64,000 nt of DNA from Paractinoplanes rishiriensis (GTDB lineage: Bacteria > Actinomycetota > Actinomycetes > Mycobacteriales > Micromonosporaceae), in NCBI RefSeq assembly GCF_016862375.1, contig NZ_BOMV01000064.1:1-64000 (forward strand). Reading direction: 5' to 3'. Shown one piece after another: positions 48,553-56,905 of this stretch. Below the pieces are notes generated by a model, which was not told the origin of the DNA, did no database searches, and saw only the letters and a program-made list of their open reading frames with translations. The first letter of the stretch is position 1; each line of letters begins with the position of its first letter. A program made the translations under genes and the position numbers.

Positions 48553-49458
48553 GTGGACGCCATCAATCTCACCGGTACGGTGGCCGTTGTCACCGGCAGC
48601 GGGCGAGGGCTCGGACTCGCGTACGGGAAAGCCTTGGGAAAAGCCGGCGCCTCGGTGGTGGTCAACGACGTCGACCCGGCGGCGGTGGACGAGGCGGTCG
48701 GTGCGATCCGCGCGGCCGGTGGGCAGGCGGTCGGCGTGGCCGCGGCGGTGGGCAGCAGCGAGACGGCGGAACTGCTGGTCGACACCGCGGTGCGGTCCTT
48801 CGGGCGGCTCGACGTCATGGTCACCAATGCCGGCATCCTGCGCGACCGGGTGCTGTGGAAGATGACCGACGACGACTTCGACGACGTCGTCCGCGTGCAT
48901 CTGCGGGGGACGTTCACCTGCGCCCGCGCCGCCGCCATCCGGATGCGGGAACAGGGCGAGGGCGGCCGGCTCGTGCTGGTCGGCTCGCCGGCCGGGCAGC
49001 GCGGCAACTTCGGGCAGACCAACTACGCCGCCGCGAAGGCCGGCATCGCCGCGATGGCGCGTACCTGGGCACTCGAACTGGCCCGCGCGGACATCATGGT
49101 CAACGCCGTGGTGCCGGTGGCGGCGACCGCGATGACGCGTACCATCGCCGCTTTTGCCCCGGCCATCGAGGAGTCCGAACGCACCGGCGACCCGCTGCCC
49201 GACTGGCTGCGGCGGGACGAGGGCCTGGGCACGGCCGACGACGCGGCCGGACTGATCGTCTTCCTGGCGTCGCCGGTCGCGCGGGGCATCACCGGGCAGG
49301 CCATCGGGGTGGGCGGCGACCGGCTCACGCTGTGGGCGCACCCCCGGGAGAAGGTGGTGGCGTTCGCCAGCGGCGGGTGGAGCGCCGAGGCGATCGCGGA
49401 GCAGTGGGCCGGCGGGGTCGGTGCCGATCCGGAGACGTACGGGATCCCGGCGGGTTAA
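48553..49458 (+). CDS. SDR-family NAD(P)-dependent oxidoreductase
   Basis: A 301-aa short-chain dehydrogenase. 'VAVVTGSGRGLGLAYGKALGKAGASVVVNDVD' is the nucleotide-binding strand and 'MVTNAGIL' the NAG motif. Ser in 'LVGSPAG' and 'NYAAAKAG' (YxxxK) form the catalytic set. The C-terminal extension ('LTLWAHPREKVVAFASGGWSAEAIAEQW') is like that of (3R)-hydroxyacyl-CoA dehydrogenase modules of MFE-2-type proteins. I choose GTG 48553, next to the predicted transcript start; GTG 48526 would overlap the promoter. First gene of a PaaX-controlled operon. Confidence 0.85.
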   Translation: MDAINLTGTVAVVTGSGRGLGLAYGKALGKAGASVVVNDVDPAAVDEAVGAIRAAGGQAVGVAAAVGSSETAELLVDTAVRSFGRLDVMVTNAGILRDRVLWKMTDDDFDDVVRVHLRGTFTCARAAAIRMREQGEGGRLVLVGSPAGQRGNFGQTNYAAAKAGIAAMARTWALELARADIMVNAVVPVAATAMTRTIAAFAPAIEESERTGDPLPDWLRRDEGLGTADDAAGLIVFLASPVARGITGQAIGVGGDRLTLWAHPREKVVAFASGGWSAEAIAEQWAGGVGADPETYGIPAG

Positions 49459-50343
49459 GTGGATATCGAGGCGCTCGTCGCGATCGACGTGCACACCCAT
49501 GCCGAGGTGGGTGCGGACGGGCACACGTCGCTGAGCCCGGAACTGCTGGCGGCGTCGGAGAAGTACTTCAAGGCGGCCGGGCACCGGCAGCCGACCGTGC
49601 CGGAGATGGCGGCGTACTACCGCGAGCGGCGGATGGCGGCGGTGGTCTTCACGGTCGACGCCGAGCACGTCACCGGCCATCCGCGGATCCCGAACGAGGA
49701 GGTCGCCGCGAGCTGCGCCGAGCACGCCGACGTGCTGATCCCGTTCGCCAGCATCGATCCGCACCGGGGCCGGGCCGGGGTGCGCGAGGCGCGTGTACTG
49801 GTACGCGAGTACGGCGTACGCGGCTTCAAGTTCCACCCGAGCCTGCAGGGTTTCGCGCCGGACGACCGGCTGGCGTACCCGCTCTACGAAGCGATCGAGG
49901 AACTCGGCGTGCCCGCGCTGTTCCATACCGGTCAGACCGGGATCGGCGCCGGGCTGCCCGGCGGCGGCGGCATCCGGCTGCGCTACTCCAACCCGATGCT
50001 GGTCGACGACGTGGCGGTGGACTTCCCGGCACTGCGGATCATCCTGGCCCACCCGTCGTTCCCATGGCAGGACGAGGCGCTCGCGGTCGCCACCCACAAG
50101 CCCCACGTGTACATCGATCTGTCCGGCTGGTCGCCGAAATACTTCCCCGCCCCATTGATCCGGTACGCGAACACCCTGCTGCAGGACAAGGTGCTGTTCG
50201 GGTCGGACTACCCCGTCCTCACCCCCGATCGCTGGCTGGCCGATTTCGACAAGCTCGACATCAAGCCCGAGGTCAAACCCAAAATTCTCAAGACGAACGC
50301 GGCCCGCCTGCTGGGCCTGATCGGGAAGGAGAACCCCGCATGA
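49459..50343 (+). CDS. amidohydrolase-2 family protein (ACMSD-like)
   Basis: A 294-aa metal-dependent TIM-barrel hydrolase or decarboxylase starting at GTG 49459 immediately after the SDR stop. Metal-binding and catalytic positions are visible: 'AIDVHTHAEV' (HxH), 'GFKFHPSLQGF', 'PALFHTGQTG', 'IILAHPSFPW' and the final Asp in 'VLFGSDYPVL'. The family includes ACMSD and gamma-resorcylate decarboxylases as well as hydrolases. Between an SDR and a MaoC hydratase it may act on a ring-derived acid or acyl compound; the substrate is unknown. Confidence 0.82.
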   Translation: MDIEALVAIDVHTHAEVGADGHTSLSPELLAASEKYFKAAGHRQPTVPEMAAYYRERRMAAVVFTVDAEHVTGHPRIPNEEVAASCAEHADVLIPFASIDPHRGRAGVREARVLVREYGVRGFKFHPSLQGFAPDDRLAYPLYEAIEELGVPALFHTGQTGIGAGLPGGGGIRLRYSNPMLVDDVAVDFPALRIILAHPSFPWQDEALAVATHKPHVYIDLSGWSPKYFPAPLIRYANTLLQDKVLFGSDYPVLTPDRWLADFDKLDIKPEVKPKILKTNAARLLGLIGKENPA

Positions 50344-50795
50344 TCACCGTCACCGGCCTCGACGGCCTGAAGTCGCTGACCGGCCGGGACCTCGGCCACA
50401 GCTCCTGGCTCGAGATCACCCAGGACCGGGTCAACACGTTCGCCGACGCGACCGGCGACCACCAGTGGATCCACGTCGACGTGGAGCGAGCCGCGCAGGG
50501 CCCGTTCGGCGCCCCGATCGCCCACGGTTACCTCACGTTGTCGCTGGTCATTCCGCTGTTCTCGGAGCTGCTCACGGTCGAGGGCGTCAAGATGGGCGTG
50601 AACTACGGCCTGGAGAGGGTGCGCTTCCCCAGCCCCGTCAAGGTCGGTGCCAAGATCCGCCTGGCCGCCACGGTCGTGTCCGTCGAGGACGTGCCCGGCA
50701 ACGGCGTGCAGACCACCCTCGACTTCACGGTCCAGATCGACGGCGCCGACAAACCGGCCTGCGTGGCCCGCCCGATCTACCGCCACTATGCCTGA
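50340..50795 (+). CDS. MaoC-family hydratase/dehydratase
   Basis: A 151-aa hot-dog-fold enoyl-CoA hydratase. The hydratase-2 motif Asp/His appears in 'FADATGDHQWIHVDVERAAQGPFGAPIAHGYLTLSLV', where GAPIAHGYLTLS is the family signature. It hydrates trans-2-enoyl-CoA to (3R)-hydroxyacyl-CoA, the substrate type of the SDR three genes upstream, which supports a joint acyl-CoA pathway. ATGA overlap with the amidohydrolase stop. The end overlaps the convergent sulfotransferase gene by 10 bp. Confidence 0.88.
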   Translation: MITVTGLDGLKSLTGRDLGHSSWLEITQDRVNTFADATGDHQWIHVDVERAAQGPFGAPIAHGYLTLSLVIPLFSELLTVEGVKMGVNYGLERVRFPSPVKVGAKIRLAATVVSVEDVPGNGVQTTLDFTVQIDGADKPACVARPIYRHYA

Positions 50796-51673
50796 CGGAC
50801 GAGGTGCAGCCACCGCACCAGATCCGCCGGCGCCAGCTCCGCCACGATCCGCTCATACCGGGCGTAATCCGTCGCCCCCAGCAGCTCCCGCCCCGCCCGT
50901 GACCGGCCCTCGCGGAAGAACGCCCGGTTGTCCCGCAGCACCCCCTCCTGGTTGGGGGTCAGCTCGTCGGCCCGCCGCCGCATCTCGGTGAAAGTCGCCG
51001 CCCTGATCAGTTCCGGCCACCGCGACGACGGCACCGAGATGCCCAGCCACTCCGCCAGCGAGCGCATCGTGCCCGCCAGGTCGGTCAGCATGTCGTCGTA
51101 GTGGACCAGGCGGACGTTCGGGAGGTGGCGGCGCTGCCAGGCGTCGGTCAGGTGCATCAGGACGCCCGGCAGCGAGTCCAGGGACTCGTGCGGATCGCGC
51201 GTGTCGTCGACCCAGCCGGCCAGCCACTCCGCCACCGGGGGCCGCGGGCGCGACGGCGACGCGACCGCGGCGGAACCGGTGAGAGCGCGCAGCCGGTCGC
51301 GGTCGATGTTGTCGATCTGGTGGTAGAGCGACACCGCCATGTCCAGCGGGTGCCTCGCCACCACCACGTACGACACCTCGGGCACGATCGGTACGCCGTC
51401 GAGCGGGGTGTGGGTCTTGATGAAGCGCCGGTGCTGTTGCGCCGCCAGCCGGGCGAACATCTGATCCTGCGGAACGACCAGCCAGTCGAGCCAGGGCGAC
51501 AGCTCGGTCAGGCGGGCCGGCAACTGCGGGGTCTGGAAGACGAGCAGCGCGCAGATCATCTGCATCCAGGTGGTGCCGCTCTTGGACCGGGTGCTGATCA
51601 CGACGTCGCCGGGGCGGAGCCGGAAGTCCCGCCAGCGGATGCTGTCCTCGTCCTCGGAGCGGTAGCGGCGCAT
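50786..51673 (-). CDS. PAPS-dependent sulfotransferase
   Basis: A 295-aa cytosolic-type sulfotransferase. The 5'-phosphosulfate loop is 'ISTRSKSGTTWMQMI', the 3'-phosphate site is 'VVVARHPLDMAVSLYHQIDN', and the C-terminal 'RDNRAFFREGRSRAGRELL' replaces the usual RKGxxGDW loop. It transfers sulfate from PAPS to a hydroxyl or amine acceptor, unknown here. It ends over the MaoC gene tail and starts 11 bp from the end of the roadblock-like gene on the same strand, so the two may be co-transcribed. Confidence 0.85.
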   Translation of the reverse strand: MRRYRSEDEDSIRWRDFRLRPGDVVISTRSKSGTTWMQMICALLVFQTPQLPARLTELSPWLDWLVVPQDQMFARLAAQQHRRFIKTHTPLDGVPIVPEVSYVVVARHPLDMAVSLYHQIDNIDRDRLRALTGSAAVASPSRPRPPVAEWLAGWVDDTRDPHESLDSLPGVLMHLTDAWQRRHLPNVRLVHYDDMLTDLAGTMRSLAEWLGISVPSSRWPELIRAATFTEMRRRADELTPNQEGVLRDNRAFFREGRSRAGRELLGATDYARYERIVAELAPADLVRWLHLVRQA

Positions 51674-51683
51674 TCGGCCGAGC

Positions 51684-52055
51684 CTAGACCTCCAGGCGCT
51701 GTTCGATCATCCGCAACTGGTGCCGGGCCAGGGCCAGGTTCGCCCGGTCCCGGTGCAGTGCCAGGTAGATGAACAGCCCGTGGCCGGCCGGACCGGCGAC
51801 CGGGCGGATCAGGTGGTACTGGCTGCCGAGCGTGACCAGGATGTCCTCGATCTTCTCGCGCAGGCCCAGCAGGTCCATGGTGCGCAGCTTGGCCCGCAGC
51901 ACCTCGGTGTTGGCGGCCGCGGCCACGGTGATGTCGAAGCCGTGCCCGCCGCCCACGGTCCCCAGCGCCATGCCGCTGGTGTGGTCGACGACCGCGGCCG
52001 CGATCGCGCCGTCCACCTGAAGTGCGTCCTTGAGTGCCACATCCATCTCAGCCAT
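51684..52055 (-). CDS. roadblock/LC7-like small protein
   Basis: A 123-aa alpha/beta protein with the roadblock/LC7 pattern ('ALKDALQVDGAIAAAVVDHTSGMALGTVGG', 'VAAAANTEVLRAKLRTMDLLGLREKIEDILVTLGSQYHLIRPV'). Actinomycete roadblock proteins often modulate small GTPases such as MglA-like proteins, but no GTPase or partner operon is present. The ATG at 52055 is chosen; the longer frame from 52175 runs into the ArsR promoter region. It may be co-transcribed with the sulfotransferase. Confidence 0.75.
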   Translation of the reverse strand: MAEMDVALKDALQVDGAIAAAVVDHTSGMALGTVGGGHGFDITVAAAANTEVLRAKLRTMDLLGLREKIEDILVTLGSQYHLIRPVAGPAGHGLFIYLALHRDRANLALARHQLRMIEQRLEV

Positions 52056-52151
52056 GCATCGAGGATGTTCCGTGCGGGCCGCACCGGATCGGACCGGCTG
52101 TCCGACGTGGCCATCATCGATCGGGAAAGGCTGAGGGCAGTACGAGGTCAA

Positions 52152-52167
52152 TTGCCGAAGTTCGCAA
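52152..52167 (+). promoter_or_regulatory. inverted repeat upstream of the ArsR-family gene
   Basis: TTGC (52152-52155) and GCAA (52164-52167) frame an 8-bp spacer, with a further GCAA at 52172-52175. Position 19-34 bp before the GTG fits autorepression, but the arms are short. Confidence 0.3.
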
Positions 52168-52185
52168 GTCTGCAAAGGCGGAAAC

Positions 52186-52536
52186 GTGACAGCAGTCCCG
52201 CTCTATCAGGCGAAGGCCGAGATGTTCCGGTTGCTCGGCCATCCGATCCGGATCCGGGTGCTGGAACTGCTCCAGGCCGGCCCGCGCCCGGTGCGCGAGC
52301 TGCTCGTCGAGATCGACGTCGAACCGTCGAACCTGTCCCAACAGCTCGCGCAACTGCGGCGGGCCGGCGTGGTGCGGTCCTACCGGGAGAACGGCCTGGT
52401 CGTGTACGCGCTGAGCACACCCGCGGTGGCCGACCTGCTGGCGGCCGGCCGGCGGATCCTGCGCGAGGTGGTGTCGCAGTTGCACCCGGCCGAGCCGCTC
52501 ACTCAGGCCCCGGCCGCGTCCAACCGGGCCAGCTGA
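52186..52536 (+). CDS. ArsR/SmtB-family regulator
   Basis: A 116-aa winged-helix repressor, GTG start: 'YQAKAEMFRLLGHPIRIRVLELLQAGPRPVRELLVEIDVEPSNLSQQLAQLRRAGVVRSYRENGLVVYALS'. No Cys residues at all, so it is not a typical thiol metal sensor. It is divergent from the roadblock-like gene. Its last 34 bp overlap the 3' end of the convergent aldo/keto reductase gene. Target unknown. Confidence 0.83.
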   Translation: MTAVPLYQAKAEMFRLLGHPIRIRVLELLQAGPRPVRELLVEIDVEPSNLSQQLAQLRRAGVVRSYRENGLVVYALSTPAVADLLAAGRRILREVVSQLHPAEPLTQAPAASNRAS

Positions 52537-53507
52537 TCCTCGCCGAGCTTCACGTCCAGCGCCGGGATCAGGTTTTCGAACTGCTCCCGGGTCCGCGGCC
52601 CGATCAGCGGCAGCACCCGCGGCGACGTCTGGTGCAGCAGCCAGGCCAGCACAAGCTGGTTGGGCGTGACGCCGGCCTCGGCCGCGACGGCGGTGACCGC
52701 CGCGATCCGGGCGTCGGTGTCGGCCCCCGCGTACGACTCCATCATCCAGTGCTCGGCCCGCCGCCGCGCGTCGTCGTAGACGCCCTTGAGGATCGGCGAG
52801 TAGGCCACCAGCGTCTGGTCGTCGTTGTCCCGCAGGTAGTCGAGCTGCTCCGGCCCCACGATCGACGCGTGGTCCAGCCCGCCCCGGGGCCGCAGGTAGC
52901 TGTGCTGCTGCTGCACCGCCACCGGCACCGGCCACCCGTTGCGCTCGCACAGCCCGCGGATCCGCTCCAGCCGCCAGGTCCGCACGTTCGACCACCCGAG
53001 GTAGCGCACCTTGCCGGCCTGCACGAATCCGGCCAGCGTCTCGAGCGTCTCCGCCAGCGGCGTGCTCCGGTCGTCGACGTGGATGTAGTACAGGTCGATG
53101 TGGTCGGTGCCGAGCCGCCGCAGACTGCCGTCCAGCGCGGCCCGCAGCGTCGCGGCCCCCGCGCCCGCGAACGTCCGCCGCGCCAGCTCCCAGTCCGGCG
53201 TCCCGTCCGCCGCCCACAGCTCGGGGGAGTGCACCGGCAGCGCACTGCCCTTGGTCGCCAGGAACACCCGCTCCCGCCTACCTCGCAGCCACCGCCCGAG
53301 CAACTCCTCGCTCTCGCCGCCCCGGCTGCCCGGCCGCGCCCACCACTCGTAACAGTCGGCGGTGTCGATGAACGACCCGCCGATCTCCAGATACCGATCC
53401 AGGATTCCGGCGGACTCCCGCTCGCCGGTGGCGTTGCCCATCTGCATCGCCCCGAGCGCGAGCTGCGACACCTGCTGGCCGGTCCGGCCCAATTCGATCG
53501 TCTGCAT
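52503..53507 (-). CDS. aldo/keto reductase under a MerR-type promoter
   Basis: A 334-aa NADPH-dependent reductase. 'TIELGRTGQQVSQLALGAMQMGN' begins the barrel; the catalytic Asp/Tyr lie in 'DTADCYEWWARPGSRGGESEELLG', Lys in 'LATKGSA' and His in 'YYIHVDD'; 'LPLIGPRTREQFENL' is the cofactor loop. The ATG at 53507 lies 8 nt after a -10 box, so the mRNA should be nearly leaderless. The promoter geometry predicts activation by a MerR-family regulator, as for some aldehyde- or electrophile-responsive reductases. Confidence 0.87.
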   Translation of the reverse strand: MQTIELGRTGQQVSQLALGAMQMGNATGERESAGILDRYLEIGGSFIDTADCYEWWARPGSRGGESEELLGRWLRGRRERVFLATKGSALPVHSPELWAADGTPDWELARRTFAGAGAATLRAALDGSLRRLGTDHIDLYYIHVDDRSTPLAETLETLAGFVQAGKVRYLGWSNVRTWRLERIRGLCERNGWPVPVAVQQQHSYLRPRGGLDHASIVGPEQLDYLRDNDDQTLVAYSPILKGVYDDARRRAEHWMMESYAGADTDARIAAVTAVAAEAGVTPNQLVLAWLLHQTSPRVLPLIGPRTREQFENLIPALDVKLGEDQLARLDAAGA

Positions 53508-53515
53508 GGTTCCGG

Positions 53516-53546
53516 ACGCTATGACCTGGAGCGCACTCCAGGTCAA
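53516..53546 (-). promoter_or_regulatory. MerR-type promoter and operator of the aldo/keto reductase
   Basis: On the minus strand TTGACC (53546-53541) and TAGCGT (53521-53516) are separated by 19 bp, the over-long spacer typical of MerR-activated promoters. Inside it is a perfect inverted repeat, GACCTGGAG (53523-53531), four bases, CTCCAGGTC (53536-53544). The spacing and CTCCAGGTC-like arms match operators of the AdhR/electrophile-type MerR subgroup. No MerR gene is in the window. Confidence 0.8.
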
Positions 53547-53700
53547 CGCCACAATGCGGAGGTACGCGACGGCCCCAGTCCCGTGGCGCACGGCCGGCTG
53601 GGTGCCACGCACGCTCCGCGCCCAGCCGCCGGGCTGTCCCGACCCCTCCGCCGCTGCCGAACCCCGGACGAGAATAAGCGCAATCATTCATATTACTAAG

Positions 53701-54450
53701 ATGCGAAATATCCGGACTAGTAGTGTGGTGGCGGCAGTCGTGCTGGCCGTTGCTACGTCGTCGTTGCCGGCCGCGGCCCGCACTACCGGGAGCGCGCCCG
53801 TCCTGATCGCCGGGCCGTCGTCGGCAGCCGGAGGCCAGCCGGTCCCGGCCGTTGGACCGTCGTCACCCGGGCGCCGGCCGCCGACTGCCGTGGCTCCGAC
53901 TGCCGTGGCTCCGCCGCCCACCGCCGCCCGCCTCCGGGCCGCGCTGCTCACTGCCGCCGACCTGCCCGGCTACGGCTTCGACGATCCGATCGAGCACTCG
54001 TACGGTGTCGGCGACTTCGCCGACATCTGCGCCACCCTGCGCGGCAAGCCCGCGGCCGGGGCGAAGGTGCCCACCGCCCAAGTGGCTTTGCTCCGCAGCA
54101 AGACCGGCTGGCCCATCGTCGAGATTCTGGCTGCAACGGGTTCCAATAAGGCCCTGACCATGGTGGCCGGGATCGCGGAGGCACCGCGGAAATGTCCGGC
54201 CATGGCCCTCGGCGAGCTCGGGAATCCGTCGGTGACCCGGGTCGAGGTCCGGACCCTGGAGGTGCCGCGGGTCGGCGACGCCGCAGCCGGCCTGCGGGCG
54301 ACGTACGACGGCGCGGGCGGCGCCACCGAACTCGTCGCGTTCGCGCACGGGGATGTCTTCGCCGTCATCGCGGGGATGAGCAACCTCGAACCGGCGGAGA
54401 GGACCCGGATCGTCGAGAAGGCCGCGAGCAAGCTGAAGCCGGCCCGGTAA
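53701..54450 (+). CDS. secreted protein of unknown function
   Basis: A 249-aa protein with a signal peptide ('MRNIRTSSVVAAVVLAVATSSLPAAA', likely cleavage near residue 26) and a Pro/Ala/Gly-rich linker. A folded domain starts near residue 75 ('RLRAALLTAADLPGYGFDDPIEHSYGVGDFADICATLRG'). The 'lLtaaDLPgyg' opening recalls mycobacterial PknH/LppX-like sensor domains but I would not assign it. Cys residues near 117 and 166 may pair outside the cell. The region before the ATG is unusually A/T-rich. A strong hairpin terminator follows the stop. Confidence 0.7.
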   Translation: MRNIRTSSVVAAVVLAVATSSLPAAARTTGSAPVLIAGPSSAAGGQPVPAVGPSSPGRRPPTAVAPTAVAPPPTAARLRAALLTAADLPGYGFDDPIEHSYGVGDFADICATLRGKPAAGAKVPTAQVALLRSKTGWPIVEILAATGSNKALTMVAGIAEAPRKCPAMALGELGNPSVTRVEVRTLEVPRVGDAAAGLRATYDGAGGATELVAFAHGDVFAVIAGMSNLEPAERTRIVEKAASKLKPAR

Positions 54451-54454
54451 AAGA

Positions 54455-54494
54455 CGGCCGGCCGGAGCGCCGCGTGGGCTGCTCCGGCCGGCCG
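54455..54494. terminator. bidirectional hairpin terminator
   Basis: CGGCCGGCCGGAGC (54455-54468) and GCTCCGGCCGGCCG (54481-54494) form a perfect 14-bp stem with a 12-nt loop, placed 5-8 bp from the stops of two convergent genes. No U-tract follows, as is common in actinomycetes. Confidence 0.85.
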
Positions 54495-54501
54495 GGGTGG
54501 A

Positions 54502-56706
54502 TCAGGAAGCGGTGCAGCTCAGCTGCGGAGTGCTGGCCGCGCCCGTTCCGATGAAACCGAAGGTGGTGCGCCCGCCCGCGGTCAGCGAACCGTTCCAGGC
54601 CGCGTTGCTGGCCGTCGCGGTGCTGCCGCTGGTGGTCACGTTCGCGCCCCAGGACTGGGACACGCCCTGACCGGAGGCCAGCGGCCAGCTGACCGTCCAG
54701 CCGTTCACCGGCGCGGTGCCGGCGGTGATCGTGACCTCGCCCTGGAAGCCACCCTGCCAGGTGCCGGTGACCGCGAGCGTGGCCGAGCACGGCGCACCCG
54801 AGGGCGGCGCGGTGGTCGGCGGCGCGGTCGTCGGAGCCGTGGTCGGTGCGGTGGTGGGGGCCGTGGTCGGAGCGGTGGTCGGCGGCGTGGTCGGGGCCGT
54901 CGTGGGCGGTGTGGTCGGCGCCGTGGTCGGGTTCGGGGTCGGCGTGTCGCCGCCCGTCACCGCCACCTCGGCGTCGGTGAACCGCTGGTAGGCCGGGTTG
55001 ATGTCGGTCTCGCCGGCCCGGCCGTCGCAGTTGCGGTTCGTGGTGAACAGCAGGTACGTGCCGGACGAGCAGGCGATGCCCATCTCGGCGTCGCCGCCGA
55101 CCACCACGTTGCCGGACAGGTTGGCGCCGCCCTGGATCAGGGCGTTGTCCTTGACGACCGCGTTACCGCGGACCGTGGCGCCGGAGTTCACCCAGGCCAG
55201 GCCCTCGATGCGGGCGTTCTCGCTGACCGTGCTGTTGCCGTAGACGGCCGCGCGCGGGCCGACGTACGCCGACGCGGACACGTTGGCGCTGTTGGACACC
55301 CAGCCGCCGCCGTTGGAGTGCCAGCGGCCGCCGACCGGAGTGGGCTTGACGTAGCCGGGCTCGTACCCGGACGGGACGCCGCCGCTGATGCCGAACTCGT
55401 ACGGGTACCGGTAGTTCTTGGTGTACCCGTCGAGGAACCCGTACTTGTGCACGTTCGTCGACGGTGCGCCCACCACGACCAGGTAGACCTCTTCACCGGC
55501 CTGGGTCTGGAACGAGATCTGCGAGTCGGCCGAGGTGTAGACCGGGCCGTACCGAGGGGTGCCGTTGCGCACGCCCACGAAGCCGTAGCTCCAGCCGGAA
55601 CCCGCGGCGCTGTTCACGTGGCCCTTGAAGTGCAGCCGGATCGTGCCGCCCGAGGTGCTCGGGACCAGCTTGATCTTGTTGTAGCCGTAGTCGGACGGGG
55701 CCAGGGCGTCCGGCACCGCGTAGTGGCCGGCGGCCTGGTTCACGGCGTCGACCGCGATGCCGTTGTACGCCCGGATGAACTGCCCGCCGTACATGTTGTT
55801 GATGAACGGCATGAAGCTCGACCGGTTGCTGTAGTCGTACGTGACCTGCTTCTGGGCGTATTCGGCCATCTGCTGGTTGAACTGCTCCTGGGAGAGCCCG
55901 GCCAGCCGCTTGTACGTCTCCAGCGGGTGCTCGGTGTTGCGGGCCTCGTTCCACATCCGGTTGAAGATGCCGATGCCGCCGTTCTTGTCCACCAGGTACT
56001 GGATCAGCATCCAGGCGCCGTAGTGGTGCCGGCTCGACGAGTACGCCAGGTTCTCCGTGCGCAGGAACCGGGTCAGGTCACCGGCGCCGCCGTTCGGGTA
56101 GACCTGCATCGACATGAACTCGGCGCTGGCCTCCCAGAAGGTGCCGGCCGACGCGTGCGTGAAGCCCAGACCGGACTTGCCGAGCCAGGCCAGGTTCTGG
56201 AACACGTGCCCCAACTCGTGCGCGAGACCCCAGGAGCCGGGCGCGGCCGCGGCGGGCGCGATGTTGATCACGCCGATCCGGCCCTCGGCGCTGCCGCCGG
56301 TGGCCCAGGCGTTGAGCGCCTCGCGGTTCCAGGTCTGGGTGACGATGACGACGATCTTGTGCTGGGCGAGCGCGCCGGCCTCGGGCGTGAACTTCATCGT
56401 GTTCACGTAGTACGAGTACAGCGTCTCCAACTGGGACAGGATGTTGTCCGGGTTGAAGTTGTACGGCGACGGCGCGGACGTGGGGGTCGTGCCGGACTTC
56501 TCACCCCAGAGCAGGATGAAGTTCGCCGATTCCTTCGTGCGGTTCTGAGCCCACGGCACCTCACCGGTGCTCTGCCAGGACGCGGGGATGTAGACGGTTT
56601 TGGCGTCGGCAAATGCCTTGGGCAGACCGATGCTGAGGGCGGCACCGAGCACCATGGCCAGCACGGACGCCAGGAGCAGGCGACGGGTGCGCTTGCGGGT
56701 GGACAT
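54502..56706 (-). CDS. secreted HExxH protein with left-handed beta-helix and CBM2
   Basis: A 734-aa modular exported protein. The signal peptide ends near residue 34 (AFADA). Next comes a DUF6055-like domain with the gluzincin motif HELGH (163-167) and a downstream 'FWEASAEFMSMQ' that may supply the third zinc ligand. Residues about 500-580 have hexapeptide-like repeats ('SANVSASAYVGPRAAVYGNSTVSENARIEG') forming a left-handed beta-helix. A Pro/Thr linker of repeated 'TTAP' units follows. The last ~95 residues are a family 2 cellulose/chitin-binding module (CSATLAVTGTWQGGFQGEVTI...). Probably a metallopeptidase or glycan-targeted protein delivered to cellulose or chitin; activity unproven. 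Confidence 0.8.
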   Translation of the reverse strand: MSTRKRTRRLLLASVLAMVLGAALSIGLPKAFADAKTVYIPASWQSTGEVPWAQNRTKESANFILLWGEKSGTTPTSAPSPYNFNPDNILSQLETLYSYYVNTMKFTPEAGALAQHKIVVIVTQTWNREALNAWATGGSAEGRIGVINIAPAAAAPGSWGLAHELGHVFQNLAWLGKSGLGFTHASAGTFWEASAEFMSMQVYPNGGAGDLTRFLRTENLAYSSSRHHYGAWMLIQYLVDKNGGIGIFNRMWNEARNTEHPLETYKRLAGLSQEQFNQQMAEYAQKQVTYDYSNRSSFMPFINNMYGGQFIRAYNGIAVDAVNQAAGHYAVPDALAPSDYGYNKIKLVPSTSGGTIRLHFKGHVNSAAGSGWSYGFVGVRNGTPRYGPVYTSADSQISFQTQAGEEVYLVVVGAPSTNVHKYGFLDGYTKNYRYPYEFGISGGVPSGYEPGYVKPTPVGGRWHSNGGGWVSNSANVSASAYVGPRAAVYGNSTVSENARIEGLAWVNSGATVRGNAVVKDNALIQGGANLSGNVVVGGDAEMGIACSSGTYLLFTTNRNCDGRAGETDINPAYQRFTDAEVAVTGGDTPTPNPTTAPTTPPTTAPTTPPTTAPTTAPTTAPTTAPTTAPPTTAPPSGAPCSATLAVTGTWQGGFQGEVTITAGTAPVNGWTVSWPLASGQGVSQSWGANVTTSGSTATASNAAWNGSLTAGGRTTFGFIGTGAASTPQLSCTAS

Positions 56707-56905
56707 GTGGGGGATCCTTCGTCGTGGGGACGCCTCGCGACGGTCCGGCCGGTCCGGGTGCACAGTCGCTACCACCGGCGGCTCACCGTCCGGCGGCGCT
56801 GACTTCCCACCAAGTCACCGTCGCGTGCCACCCACGCCCGGCCAATTTCGTCACGTGGCCGCGTGGTCGAAGGTCATCATTGTTACCGCCGGGCAACGCG
56901 TCAAG

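Noticed and set aside
54716..54991. Plus-strand frame encoding VVGAVVG repeats that looks like a membrane protein
   Set aside because: It is the antisense of the Pro/Thr linker repeat of the secreted CBM2 protein.
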